Source: Paenibacillus lentus (lineage in GTDB: Bacteria > Bacillota > Bacilli > Paenibacillales > Paenibacillaceae). From it: 64,000 nucleotides of DNA. Positions 18,645 through 27,344 of the stretch are shown one piece after another (positions within the stretch are counted from its first letter, which is position 1; each line of letters opens with the position of its first letter). The notes under the pieces were generated by a model. It was not told the origin of the DNA and searched no databases. It was given only the letters and a program-made list of their open reading frames with translations. The translations under genes and the position numbers were made by a program. The stretch lies in the NCBI RefSeq assembly GCF_003931855.1, contig NZ_CP034248.1, positions 4,154,001 to 4,218,000 of the forward strand, in the 5' to 3' direction.

Positions 18645-19685
18645 ATGGGTTCTGCTCAATCCGTTCAGTCATTGTTTAAACCATTTTCCTTCGGGGATAC
18701 AATCTTATCGAATCGCATTGTGATGGCTCCGATGACAAGACAATTTTCTCCCGGTGGGACTCCGGGCCCGGACGTGGCTGCTTATTATCGTCGCAGGGCT
18801 GAAAACGCTGTAGGGCTTATCATTACCGAAGGTACAGTGATAAATCATCCTGACGCATCCAATCAAAGCAACGTGCCGCACTTTTTTGGCGCAGATGCCT
18901 TGGACGGTTGGGCAAACGTAGTCACTGAAGTACATAACGCAGACGGGAAGATTGTACCTCAGATATGGCATATGGGTGCTCGAGGCCATGTCAATGATTA
19001 CTCCGTATCGGATATTGAAGTAATAATCCAAGCCTTCTCTCAAGCAGCATTTGAAGCGAAGCGTTTAGGATTTGACGGTATCGAACTTCACGGCGCACAC
19101 GGTTATTTAATCGACCAATTTTTCTGGAAGGAAACAAATCAACGCACGGATCGATACGGAGGGGACTTCGTAGGACGTACCCGGTTTGCGACTGAGGTCA
19201 TCTCAGCTTGTCGTCTTACTGTCGGACCAGAGTTTCCCATCGTGCTGCGCTTCTCGCAATGGAAGGGAACGGATTACACAGCCAAATTAGTGAAGACGCC
19301 AAATGAGTTGGAAAGCTTCTTGGCCCCATTAGTTGACGCAGGTGTTGACATATTCCACTGCTCCACTCGCCGATTCTGGGAACCTGAATTCGAAAGCTCC
19401 CAGCTCAACCTTGCTGGCTGGACAAAAAAACTGACGGGAAAACCAACAATCACCGTAGGCTCGATTGGTTTGGATCGCGATGTGACGAGTTTCTTTACTG
19501 AAGGAAAAGGGGCCAGTCTTAGTCGAGTCGACGAACTAATCGAAAGACTTGAACACGAAGAATTCGACCTGGTAGCCGTAGGGAGGGGATTATTAGCTGA
19601 CCCTGCTTGGGCCAGTAAACTCCGCGAAGGTAGAATTGACGACTGGATTCCTTTTGATCCCGAAGCGATAAAGCAACTGTATTGA
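18645..19685 (+). CDS. NADH:flavin oxidoreductase, Old Yellow Enzyme family (internally shortened)
   Basis: An FMN-dependent ene-reductase-type TIM barrel of 346 residues. Conserved segments are LFKPFSFGDTILSNRIVMAPMT, FDGIELHGAHGYLIDQFF, RTDRYGGDFVGRTRFA and LVAVGRGLLADPAW. Relatives of this branch are usually about 370-380 residues; here, between PQIWHMGA and SVSDIEVIIQAF, about 30 residues of the family's proline-rich loop (normally containing a SPSG-type stretch) are missing in frame. That loop lies near the active site, so activity may be changed or lost. GGAGGT lies seven bases before the chosen ATG. It is a single gene with its own promoter. Confidence 0.88.
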   Translation: MGSAQSVQSLFKPFSFGDTILSNRIVMAPMTRQFSPGGTPGPDVAAYYRRRAENAVGLIITEGTVINHPDASNQSNVPHFFGADALDGWANVVTEVHNADGKIVPQIWHMGARGHVNDYSVSDIEVIIQAFSQAAFEAKRLGFDGIELHGAHGYLIDQFFWKETNQRTDRYGGDFVGRTRFATEVISACRLTVGPEFPIVLRFSQWKGTDYTAKLVKTPNELESFLAPLVDAGVDIFHCSTRRFWEPEFESSQLNLAGWTKKLTGKPTITVGSIGLDRDVTSFFTEGKGASLSRVDELIERLEHEEFDLVAVGRGLLADPAWASKLREGRIDDWIPFDPEAIKQLY

Positions 19686-19787
19686 GACTGTATTGAATAA
19701 GTCGCCCTTGGAATTCTTTTCTAAGCGTGGCTTCACTTCACAAGGATAAACTGTCATATTTCATAGCTGTTTTTGTGAAATTAATTC

Positions 19788-19840
19788 AATCGCCAGAATG
19801 CCCCCTGATCACAAATTCATCAGGGGGCATTCTGGCGATT
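19788..19840. terminator. Perfect 22-bp stem-loop between convergent genes
   Basis: Arms at 19788-19809 and 19819-19840 are exactly complementary over 22 bases with a nine-base loop; the core is GAATGCCCCCTGAT / ATCAGGGGGCATTC. It lies between the convergent flavin oxidoreductase and stalk-domain genes and probably ends both transcripts, though no long T-run follows on either side. Confidence 0.6.
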
Positions 19841-19849
19841 AGTTCATTC

Positions 19850-20548
19850 CTACTTCAGTTTAGCTACACTAACAGCGACCTGCTCGATTTGACCGCTGCT
19901 CAGAGAAGCGTCTGGGGAGCTAATCGTCACCGTCCGGTCATCCAGTCGGAAACCCAGCATCGGTGTACCGGAAGGTGTATACCACTTCGCGCTGGCGCCG
20001 TTGGACAACTTGACCTCCCTGGATTCATATTCATAAGAATAATCCCGTGGCGACACAGAAATCAACATATGCTTAAAGGTCAAATAGACTGCGTCGTCCG
20101 AAGCTGCCACTTTAACGAAGCTATCGTTTGAGACCATTTGCTTTGGAGCATAGGCCGTCTCAAAGGATTCGAAATTGGCGTAAGCCTTTTTGATTGCCTT
20201 AATCTGTTCTGCATTGTAATTGACGGTCTTCAATTCACCTGCAGGCTGGTTATCGCCGCCCTGTTTCGTTTCCAGGCGAATCTGCTGGCTGGCGGCATCG
20301 AACTGTACATCGATTCCAGCCATGTTGGAAATGACCCGCACCGGCAAGTACGTCGTATTTTGGTAGGTGATTGGCACAAGTTTTTTGCCATTACTGTCTG
20401 TTAACGACTGAACGGCTCCGTTTACTTTAAAGGTAATGTTGTGATTCAGATAAGCGCTGATCTTCTCCAGCTTGCTTCCGGCATACACACCAGCGGCACC
20501 CGATAAAGTCATTCCCATAACGATGAGGGACAATAGTCTTTTTTTCAT
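19850..20548 (-). CDS. Secreted stalk-domain protein (copper amine oxidase N-terminal-like domain)
   Basis: A 232-residue exported protein. Signal peptide MKKRLLSLIVMGMTLSGAAGVYA, then a stalk domain (about 30-95): ISAYLNHNITFKVNGAV, LVPITYQNTTYLPVRVIS and GIDVQFDAASQQIRL, the repeated fold seen in many Paenibacillus surface proteins. The remaining part (about 110-232) is not recognised. AAGGAG lies eight bases before the ATG. It follows the beta-propeller lipoprotein gene by 28 bases and is probably the last gene of the two-component operon. Confidence 0.85.
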   Translation of the reverse strand: MKKRLLSLIVMGMTLSGAAGVYAGSKLEKISAYLNHNITFKVNGAVQSLTDSNGKKLVPITYQNTTYLPVRVISNMAGIDVQFDAASQQIRLETKQGGDNQPAGELKTVNYNAEQIKAIKKAYANFESFETAYAPKQMVSNDSFVKVAASDDAVYLTFKHMLISVSPRDYSYEYESREVKLSNGASAKWYTPSGTPMLGFRLDDRTVTISSPDASLSSGQIEQVAVSVAKLK

Positions 20549-20576
20549 CACGATCTCTCCTTTTTTTCCGACATAA

Positions 20577-21758
20577 TCATTGTTTGAAATCGACAATATG
20601 TGTTACGCTAAGCTTTTCTTTGTCATCCACTGTGATACCGAGCCTTGTGCCAGAAGGGTTCCAGCTTAACGGATATACCGGATAATACGATAAACCTAAC
20701 GGCGATACCTTGCCGGAGACAGTATCAAAAATATACATACCGTTCATGCCGCCGTGATCCTCGGTATAAACCGCAAAGGCCAGCTTAGAGGAATCTGGGG
20801 ACCAGGATTGATCCGACACTAAATCACCTTTTCCGATCTGTAAACCTTGCACATGACCACTCGTATCATAAATAAACAGGCACTCTTCTTCTTTCCCGCT
20901 GCTTCTTGTGGTGGTGACGGCAATCCGCTGACTGTCAGGAGACAGGCTCAAGGTGGAGACATTCGTGGCAAGCAGGGTTGGTCGAGCCTGTGTGGGGCTG
21001 AAACTTTTTAGACGTTTTTTGTTATCTGTGTAATATATTTTCCCATTACCTACAGCAAATTGGCTGAAATAATCTACCTCGGAATCCTGCAACTCAATCT
21101 TTTCCCGGGTACCGTCCAATGAAATCTTCCAGATCCCCCCTAGATCCTCCCTCGAGCCGGCGGCAAGAATATAGGAGTCGTTATTGAGCCAACCGCCTAC
21201 TTCCATATAATTATCAACCATGACTTCACGCCGTTCACCTGTAGCCATATTTTCAATCGCATTCACGGCCGTATATTTATTCTCCCAGGTCTGAATAAAG
21301 CTGTATTTCCCATCCGGTGATAGGAATGATTTGATGACCTCTCCGCGACTCGCTCCCGCTTGCTCCGCGATGCTCTGACGCTGGCCTGTCTCCAGGTCAT
21401 ACCGAAACTGACGATAACTAAATTGCGCTTCCTCCGTAGCAGTTGCCTGCTTCTCCACCGTGGTCACCTCGATCTCCAGCTCATGGTCTGACAGCCATTT
21501 CTTTATATTTGCACCTTCAATCCGGTGTATGCGCTGCACGGAAATTCCCTGCTCAGCAGGCGGTTTACCTTCTTTGACTACGGTCAGTTCACGTTTTCCT
21601 CCTCCCGTCTCGGTACTGGTGCGGCTCCCTACATCAGGCGTGCTGCGAACCGGTGCTGTCATTCCCTCCTGCACTACATTGCAACCCGATATCATGCCGG
21701 CTGACAGCAAGGCCGCAGCAAGCAGTCCAGCGATGCTGTTCCTTCTGTTCATCTTCAT
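20577..21758 (-). CDS. Lipoprotein with TolB-like beta-propeller repeats
   Basis: A 393-residue exported protein. The signal sequence ends in the lipobox SAGMISGC, so it is membrane-anchored. The body carries several WD40/PD40-like repeats with the phrases FLSPDGKYSFIQTW, LSLSPDSQRIAVTTT, SWSPDSSKLAFAVYT and SWNPSGTRLGITVDD, as in TolB-type propellers. The start ATG has AAGGAGG five bases upstream. It lies between the histidine kinase and the stalk-domain protein on one strand; a role in sensing or binding at the cell surface together with the two-component system is plausible but unproven. Confidence 0.85.
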   Translation of the reverse strand: MKMNRRNSIAGLLAAALLSAGMISGCNVVQEGMTAPVRSTPDVGSRTSTETGGGKRELTVVKEGKPPAEQGISVQRIHRIEGANIKKWLSDHELEIEVTTVEKQATATEEAQFSYRQFRYDLETGQRQSIAEQAGASRGEVIKSFLSPDGKYSFIQTWENKYTAVNAIENMATGERREVMVDNYMEVGGWLNNDSYILAAGSREDLGGIWKISLDGTREKIELQDSEVDYFSQFAVGNGKIYYTDNKKRLKSFSPTQARPTLLATNVSTLSLSPDSQRIAVTTTRSSGKEEECLFIYDTSGHVQGLQIGKGDLVSDQSWSPDSSKLAFAVYTEDHGGMNGMYIFDTVSGKVSPLGLSYYPVYPLSWNPSGTRLGITVDDKEKLSVTHIVDFKQ

Positions 21759-21965
21759 CGGGCCCTCCTTCTCAAAAATATAATTTAGACTCCGGACGCT
21801 TGATCCGGTTGTGTGGTTGTGGTCTGCTTCACTTACTGCAAGCTCCCCCACGCCCCTTAGTATAGAGAGACATTATTTCGTAAAAATATCTGACTTGTAA
21901 CGAACTTGTAAACAATCCATGAATCACTTTTGGGGCTCAATCATGTCAAAAAAGCCCGGATGATC

Positions 21966-23507
21966 CTATTCATTCCGAGCTTCGCCTTTGTTAGTTTGTG
22001 TATACTTTATTCCTTCCAATCCTGAAGCATACAGTGGAAGCTCCACCATGAAGCGAGACCCGTCCGGCCCCGTCCCGGCAAGCTGTACCGTTCCTCCTTG
22101 CTTCTCGGCCAGATTACGAACCAGAGCCAACCCAAGTCCTGTTCCACCGCTGGCTCTTGAGCGATCTTTGCTGACTGTATAAAACGGGTCGAAAATACGT
22201 AGTACAGCTTCCTTTGGAATGCCGATCCCCGTATCAGCTACTTCGATGATCATCCGCTGTGTCCCATCTGCTTGTGTTGTAATGTAGTTAAGCAGATGGA
22301 CTTGTCCGCCTGGTCGGTTATATTTTACCGCATTGTCCAGTAAATTAAGTACTATGTGCATCACGTTCTCAGGATCAGCCCATACCTCACCTGCTGCAAG
22401 CGAAGTATGGATGGTGACCCCGCAGCTGTCCGCCTTTCCTTGCAGCCGGGCTACAGCTTCCTCCAGCAAAGATCGCAATGGAACCGCCTCCGCTTGTGTC
22501 CCAAACTCGTAAACATCCATCGCCGATAATTGTAGCGCCTTCTCTACAAGACCATCCAGCCGCTGCGCCTCCACCTGGATACGCCTCCCGGCATCGTCCA
22601 ACAGAGCAGGATCATCACTGTACATATTCAACAGGTCGGCGTACGCGATGATCGAGGTTAACGGTGTCTTTAGCTCATGGCTGATATTGCCGATGAACTG
22701 TTTCTGCTGTTGCTCCAGTTCTCGCAGTCGTCCCACCGTATCGAGAAGCTTCTGCTTCTCTTCATGCAAAGCACCGACTGACGTGGAGATACTGCGGCTC
22801 ATTTCATAAATCCCCTGGGCAAGCTCGCCCAGCTCATCCTTTCTGATGACCGAATGGGCCGATAGATAATCGCCTTGGCCAATTTGCGATGCCGCCCTGT
22901 TCAACCGGCTAATAACATCGACCTGGCGCCGGACATAGACGTAACCGATGAGGAAACCAACAGCGAGCACAATGACTCCGGCAAGAAGAAACAACCAACG
23001 GGTTCGGGCATAAAAAGCATTCTGCTCAGCGAGCGAGGCATGAAACTGCACCGTGCCCAAACGCTGATCGGCATTGTACAGAGGAGCGAGAAACAATAGC
23101 TGATCTCCTTCGGTAATGTACGCCGACTGCCCTTGGGCTGTAAAACGCAGAGCATCCTGCACATCAGCCCGGGGCTGAAATGGCAGCGAGGTGCCGGCAA
23201 TGGAACCGTCCACCGTATACAACGTCACTGCCATACCGCTTTGTGCGCCCAAATCCACAGCCAGCCGTTGCCCCCTCAGCTTCATAAACTCGTCCGGCTT
23301 CATCCTGCCTCCAGTCAGATATTCCTCCCGCACTTGCAGACTGGCAGCTTCTGCTTGCCGGGTAAAAGACTGCTCCAGCAGGACTCGCTGGTTCTCCCGG
23401 ATACCGCTCAGCACCAGCACACTTAGGCAGGTCACGACAAAAACGAGCAATAGGGCGAGCATCAAAGAGATCTTCCCCTTAAGGCCTATCCGAAATTTGT
23501 CGATCAT
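21966..23507 (-). CDS. Sensor histidine kinase (HAMP, HisKA, HATPase)
   Basis: A 513-residue membrane kinase. Two membrane helices (about 12-34 and 170-190) enclose an extracellular sensor of about 135 residues; a HAMP domain (about 190-245), a HisKA domain with the phospho-acceptor in FIGNISHELKTPLTS, and an ATPase domain with NLLDNAVKYN, ADTGIGIP and GGTGLGLALV follow. Its ATG immediately follows the response regulator stop, so the two are coupled. The sensor has no recognised ligand fold. Confidence 0.95.
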   Translation of the reverse strand: MIDKFRIGLKGKISLMLALLLVFVVTCLSVLVLSGIRENQRVLLEQSFTRQAEAASLQVREEYLTGGRMKPDEFMKLRGQRLAVDLGAQSGMAVTLYTVDGSIAGTSLPFQPRADVQDALRFTAQGQSAYITEGDQLLFLAPLYNADQRLGTVQFHASLAEQNAFYARTRWLFLLAGVIVLAVGFLIGYVYVRRQVDVISRLNRAASQIGQGDYLSAHSVIRKDELGELAQGIYEMSRSISTSVGALHEEKQKLLDTVGRLRELEQQQKQFIGNISHELKTPLTSIIAYADLLNMYSDDPALLDDAGRRIQVEAQRLDGLVEKALQLSAMDVYEFGTQAEAVPLRSLLEEAVARLQGKADSCGVTIHTSLAAGEVWADPENVMHIVLNLLDNAVKYNRPGGQVHLLNYITTQADGTQRMIIEVADTGIGIPKEAVLRIFDPFYTVSKDRSRASGGTGLGLALVRNLAEKQGGTVQLAGTGPDGSRFMVELPLYASGLEGIKYTQTNKGEARNE

Positions 23508-24194
23508 CTAGGGTAACCCCGTACTTTTATAGCCGATACCGTAGACGGTCTGAATGATACCGTGGAGACTGCCCAGCTTTTTGCGCAAACGCTGGACATG
23601 GATGTCCACAGTGCGGGTGCCACCTGCAAAATCCATATCCCATACCTTCTCCAGTAGCACCTCCCGTGAATAGACCCGACCCGGATTACGCATTAGCAGA
23701 ACTAACAGATCAAATTCCTTAGGTGTTAAATCGAGCAACTTACCTTGAATCGACACCGTGCGGCTGGATACCTCTGCGGTCAAATCACCTAGTCTCAGTA
23801 CATCCTCCTGCTCCTGCTGTATTGGCTGCACATACCCGCCCCGACGTGATAAAGCCTTAACTCTGGCCAGCAGCTCTCGCATATCAAAAGGTTTTGTCAT
23901 GTAATCGTCAGCGCCGAGCTCCAATCCCAGCACTTTATCGACAATATCATCTTTGACAGTGAGCAACAGAATCGCCGGCCGCGGCTGTCCCCCCAGCTTG
24001 CGGCATACATCATAACCACTTACACGAGGCATCATGATATCGAGCACCATAACCGCAGGCCGGAACGTCTCCATCTTGTCCAGGGCCTCCTGGCCATCCG
24101 TAGCCATCTCCACCTCATACCCTTCCCTACGCAGCGCATATGCAACAGCCTCCCGGATGCTGCTCTCATCATCCACCACAAGTATTTTTATCAT
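23508..24194 (-). CDS. OmpR/PhoB-family response regulator
   Basis: A 228-residue regulator. The receiver domain (1-120) has ILVVDDESSIREA, the phospho-aspartate in MVLDIMMPRVSG, and KPFDMRELLARV. The C-terminal winged helix has LLDLTPKEFDLLVLLMRNPGRV, REVLLEKVWDMDFAGGTRTVDIHVQRLRKKLG broken by its usual helix boundary, and ends in YGIGYKS. AGGAG lies six bases before the ATG. It is the first gene of a probable four-gene operon with the kinase, the propeller lipoprotein and the stalk-domain protein. Confidence 0.96.
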   Translation of the reverse strand: MIKILVVDDESSIREAVAYALRREGYEVEMATDGQEALDKMETFRPAVMVLDIMMPRVSGYDVCRKLGGQPRPAILLLTVKDDIVDKVLGLELGADDYMTKPFDMRELLARVKALSRRGGYVQPIQQEQEDVLRLGDLTAEVSSRTVSIQGKLLDLTPKEFDLLVLLMRNPGRVYSREVLLEKVWDMDFAGGTRTVDIHVQRLRKKLGSLHGIIQTVYGIGYKSTGLP

Positions 24195-24550
24195 GAACTT
24201 CTCCTCGCATGCTTTTGTACCAAGTATTATATCAGCAAGAAACGTTCTTAAAAAACATTAAATGTTGTGCATCTCACCTCTTTCTTATAATAAGCTAATA
24301 TATTTTTAACTTGACATTCATTTAAGAAAAAAGCGTCTCCCCATGAAGAAAAGATCTTCAACTTTTATTTCTGGTTATGGATACTCTACTGCTGTTTCTT
24401 TCTAGAATTCATTTTCACGGGTGAAGTGTGTCAAAGCGAATGAATTAAGATGGCTAAATATTTATATTTTGCGGAGGTGCTAATATTAATGGAGATTTCC
24501 ATTCTAATGTGAGGGGGTTATCAATAAGCTATTTTCCAAATAGCGTTGTA
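24195..24550. other. Upstream region of the response regulator; no gene seen
   Basis: About 350 bases of AT-rich sequence. It should contain the two-component promoter. Neither strand shows an open frame with a ribosome-binding site, and I see no clear direct repeats for an OmpR-type operator. Confidence 0.4.
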
Positions 24551-24600
24551 TAACAAATAAAGGTTCCCAATCTGCTCAGATAAGCTGATCAGAAACCTTT
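24551..24600 (-). terminator. Probable original terminator of the tRNA-Leu gene
   Basis: Minus strand AAAGGTT (24594-24600) and AACCTTT (24559-24565) enclose a second pair CTGATCAG/CTGAGCAG, followed by ATTTG. It lies just beyond the displaced tRNA 3' fragment, where a terminator would have stood before the islet separated the tRNA from its downstream sequence. Confidence 0.45.
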
Positions 24601-24614
24601 TCTGTATAACTTGA

Positions 24615-24666
24615 TGCGGTCGAGAGGAGTCGAACCTCCACGGGGGTAAGCCCACACGGACCTGAA
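24615..24666 (-). repeat. Displaced 3' part of tRNA-Leu (attachment-site copy, left)
   Basis: These 52 bases are identical, in the same orientation, to 28182-28233 within the intact tRNA-Leu gene. They cover the tRNA from the anticodon loop to the discriminator base. The CCA found at the intact gene is missing here. An exact duplication of a tRNA 3' part at the far end of an AT-rich islet is the classic result of tyrosine-recombinase integration. Confidence 0.85.
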
Positions 24667-24717
24667 TCGCGTATGCGATTCGGAACCAAGCGGAATATAA
24701 GTCAATGGAACGGAATT

Positions 24718-24766
24718 AAAAAACCGTCAAAAGCCTTGTAGAATCTAGGCTTTTGGCGGTTTTTTT
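24718..24766. terminator. Bidirectional rho-independent terminator at the islet edge
   Basis: AAACCGTCAAAAGCCT pairs with AGGCTTTTGGCGGTTT (one mismatch) around a short loop; seven T residues follow on the plus strand and six on the minus strand. It may be the terminator of a lost integrase gene, since such genes usually lie at the att-proximal end. Confidence 0.75.
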
Positions 24767-25013
24767 GTTCAAATCCAAGCGCCGCAAGGGCTCCCGGCAA
24801 TGCCCTAAAATGCGGTCGATTTTAGACGTTTGAGAGAACTCGGAGAGAACAACGACCAACCCAACCCAGCCCACTTCACTTCCAAATATTCCCAATAATA
24901 TTTCATAAGTCTGAATTATATCCCCCTTGCCCCGTATAGCCCAGCGTTGATCCAGGCAAATCGACCGCCGTCAAACATATTGAATCTTTCTGATTCCTTC
25001 AATCTTTAATCAT
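24767..25013. other. Left arm of the islet without a clear gene
   Basis: About 250 bases next to the att copy. It includes a small direct repeat (GAGAGAACTCGGAGAGAAC near 24832-24850). No open frame with a ribosome-binding site. It could be the remains of a recombinase gene or att-arm binding sites. Confidence 0.35.
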
Positions 25014-25366
25014 CTATTCTTTAATAAATGCTACAAAGTTCGCTTCATTATCCAGTACAAAAATATGTTGAGGATAATCCTTTGAAAGGTAGACATTACA
25101 ACCAACTAATTCATCAATCCCACTAATTTGCATATCCTTTTCAGCTACTTTCGTCCCATCAACAGCCTCTTCAATCACCCCTACAAGTTGCAGTTTACTT
25201 CTATCATCCAAATTAAAAGTACCGTTCTTTTCGGGTGAAATACTGTAGAGCGCACCATCATACATTAGAGAGGGTTTATGGGCACCACTATCACTTCCTT
25301 TTTCGGAGCATGCAACAAATGATAATAAAAGAACGGGGACTAAAACCAAGATAAAACCTTCTTCAT
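25014..25366 (-). pseudogene. Small lipoprotein gene with an apparent frameshift in the signal peptide
   Basis: The body encodes a lipoprotein: hydrophobic LVLVPVLLLSF, lipobox VAC and a SEKGSDSG linker, then about 95 residues including LQLVGVIEEAVDGTKVAEKD. The natural start is the ATG at 25366 (AAAGGTGG upstream), reading MKKVLSW, but that frame stops after eight codons. One base added or removed around 25345-25355 would join it to the lipoprotein frame. In the intact frame only a TTG without a good ribosome-binding site is available. So either the gene is inactivated or a weak start is used. No domain recognised. Confidence 0.6.
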
Positions 25367-25437
25367 ATAGAAACAACCACCTTTTTTGCCTTGGGGAATT
25401 ACCCTATTACTCTGAATTTTGTGTCTACTGACGCATG

Positions 25438-25572
25438 AAGGGGCTGCCCGAAAAGTAAATAATTAATACCCTCCCTGAAAAAACAAACGCCTAAGAATGC
25501 TGGTTATACGGCATTCCTGGGCGTTTGCTTTGGGTTCAATTAACTCAAAACGGACTTTCTAGACAGCCCCTT
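25438..25572. mobile_element. MITE-like element with IS1182-like terminal inverted repeats
   Basis: A 135-bp non-coding element. Its ends are imperfect inverted repeats, 15 of 19 positions: AAGGGGCTGCCCGAAAAGT (25438-25456) and, reverse complement of 25554-25572, AAGGGGCTGTCTAGAAAGT. A nested inverted repeat (CAAACGCCTAAGAATGC / GCATTCCTGGGCGTTTG) fills the middle. GGGGCTGTC-type ends are known from IS1182-family elements. I see no certain target duplication. Confidence 0.65.
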
Positions 25573-25578
25573 GCAGGA

Positions 25579-26049
25579 TTAGTTAACAAATATTTCAGTT
25601 ATCGAAATAACCTTGTCTCCTTCTATCACCATCTCAAAAGGAGTGCGCGAGGGAGTGTCATCGCCTCTATACAAAAACAACTGAAATTGATTAAGGTCTG
25701 TCGTTGAATACTTCTTATCATCCTCTTCCTTTACGAAAAGATTGGAGGTGTCATAAAAATGGTACTGGGTATTCTCATCAAGCGTAAAGCTTTTGAGCTC
25801 TTCCGACTCGTTGTAAATCTCATAGCCATTAGGCATATCGGCTTCTGTTAGTCCTAATTCTTGCATTCTTTCTTTGTCTTTTGAAGTTATAAATTCAAAC
25901 TCATCGACTTTCAGAGTATTGCCCTCCAAAAAAAGGTACCCTGTAAGAGTCTGCTGCTCCGGCTGTAAAGGCTCTTTGTTGTCTGTACTGCAAGATATCA
26001 ACGGCATACTAAAAGCTAAAATGAAAATCAACACGATAACCTTTTTCAT
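25579..26049 (-). CDS. Lipoprotein of unknown function (islet gene)
   Basis: A 156-residue lipoprotein with signal MKKVIVLIFILAFSMPLIS and the lipobox LISC. The mature part is acidic and has no domain I recognise; it contains LTGYLFLEGNTLKVDEFEFI and ends in VISITEIFVN, a pattern seen in several short uncharacterised Bacillus-group lipoproteins. It lies 29 bases after the amidase reading frame and is low in GC like the rest of the islet. The MITE-like element begins right after its stop. Confidence 0.75.
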   Translation of the reverse strand: MKKVIVLIFILAFSMPLISCSTDNKEPLQPEQQTLTGYLFLEGNTLKVDEFEFITSKDKERMQELGLTEADMPNGYEIYNESEELKSFTLDENTQYHFYDTSNLFVKEEDDKKYSTTDLNQFQLFLYRGDDTPSRTPFEMVIEGDKVISITEIFVN

Positions 26050-26078
26050 TCTCGAACTTCCTCTCTAGCTGTAAATCC

Positions 26079-26979
26079 TTATTTTAGAATGGAACTGGAC
26101 GGCTTATAAAAAGAAGCATTTTCTGTTCTGTACACAGTATCCTTTGTTTGAGAAGCACCATGTTGTGTGTATTTTATCGTACTACCATCCCCATATGTCA
26201 CCAATGCAACGTGGCTTTTCTTATTCCAATACATGATACTACCAGCATTGACAGTGCTCTCTTTTGATTCCTTATAGAAGTACCCCTTGTCTTTCATGTA
26301 GATCACAACACCGGTTTTTCCATTGTACCCTGTTCTAAACCAATGATCTCCAGGCCACCCTCCCCAAGTAGCAGCCTGATACCATTTGCCTTTCTTGTCT
26401 TGAGGAATCCCACCATTATGAATAGCTTTGGATACAAAATTTGCACAATCTGTACCTTGAACATCATCAGAAGGAAATTCTGGATCTGCATCATAATTGT
26501 CACGCGCCCAATCTCTGGCGGCAATCCGGTCATACGTGAATGATGCAAACAAAGCATTGGTAGCATTATATGACGGTTCAATGCTTTCAAGCATACTGTA
26601 TCCTTGTTGGAATTTCTCTGCCGAGTTCTCTACTTCTGCGAGCTTGTCATTTTCAGTCAGAATAGTTCCTTCTTCAGTGTCTGTCCGATGGATGTCTGGT
26701 TAAGGTCATATCCACGTAGATATTAATAGCAAAAAACTCATCATTTTGGTCATCTCGTGCCTCAAAATCATACGTAAAGTTATCCAGCTTGTAAAGCTCT
26801 TGGTAATCTTTTACGATTTGACCCTTAATTTCATTGTATGCTGCTTCAACAAGCTTGATTTCCCATTCATTTTTCTCATTTGAAGCATTTGAATGACTTG
26901 CAAATACACTTGTACTCATACCAATTATCATAACAACTGCAATAACCAGAGAGAATGATTTCTTCAACATGGATTTCAT
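26079..26979 (-). pseudogene. Secreted amidase-domain (Amidase_6-like) gene broken by a frameshift
   Basis: Two frames together make one protein. The upstream frame (to the stop at 26674) gives a signal peptide (LKKSFSLVIAVVMIIG, cleavage near VFA-S) and about 70 further residues. The downstream frame picks up with TEEGTILTENDKLAEVEN and continues into a putative amidase domain: YDRIAARDWARDNY, the catalytic cysteine in GTDCANFVSKA, the histidine in SHVALVTYG, and W-rich segments between. The frame changes between 26674 and 26702, where both frames are open. In relatives the same order (signal, spacer, amidase) is continuous. A sequencing error cannot be excluded. The downstream part alone, from ATG 26594, lacks a signal peptide. 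Confidence 0.7.
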
Positions 26980-26991
26980 CCTTCTTTCCAT

Positions 26992-27344
26992 TATATTTTT
27001 GGATATGAATTAGTATGAGTCACCAGATGTGAACTTGTGAAAAAAATAACAATTTCTATCATATGAAACCGGTAAAATAAACTACAAATTAATATATTGG
27101 CATATCACTCCTCAGTCTGTCTACAACGATTACAACTGTGAAAGGATGCTTTCAATGAAAGAGACAGCAGCATGGATTATCACCGCGGCCTTAGTTATAT
27201 CCTAGCTGGATACCAAGAAGCTGCTCTTCCTGAAACAGAAGATCCCTCTCTACTCTGCTGAGACTCTATTCCCTTCTTCTTCTATTACTCCTACTAAAAC
27301 TCTTTTAAATCCCCCCAATAAAAAAGGATAAATCCCTTTATAAG
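26992..27344. other. AT-rich islet DNA with a short truncated reading frame
   Basis: About 350 bases upstream of the amidase pseudogene. On the plus strand AAAGGATGCTTTCAATG opens MKETAAWIITAALVIS and then stops, which looks like the beginning of a small membrane protein cut short. Nothing else recognised. Confidence 0.35.

Noticed and set aside
24667..24760. C-terminal end of an integrase at the islet edge
   Set aside because: The terminator and direct repeat fit such a gene, but none of the frames shows the R-H-R-Y motifs of a tyrosine recombinase.
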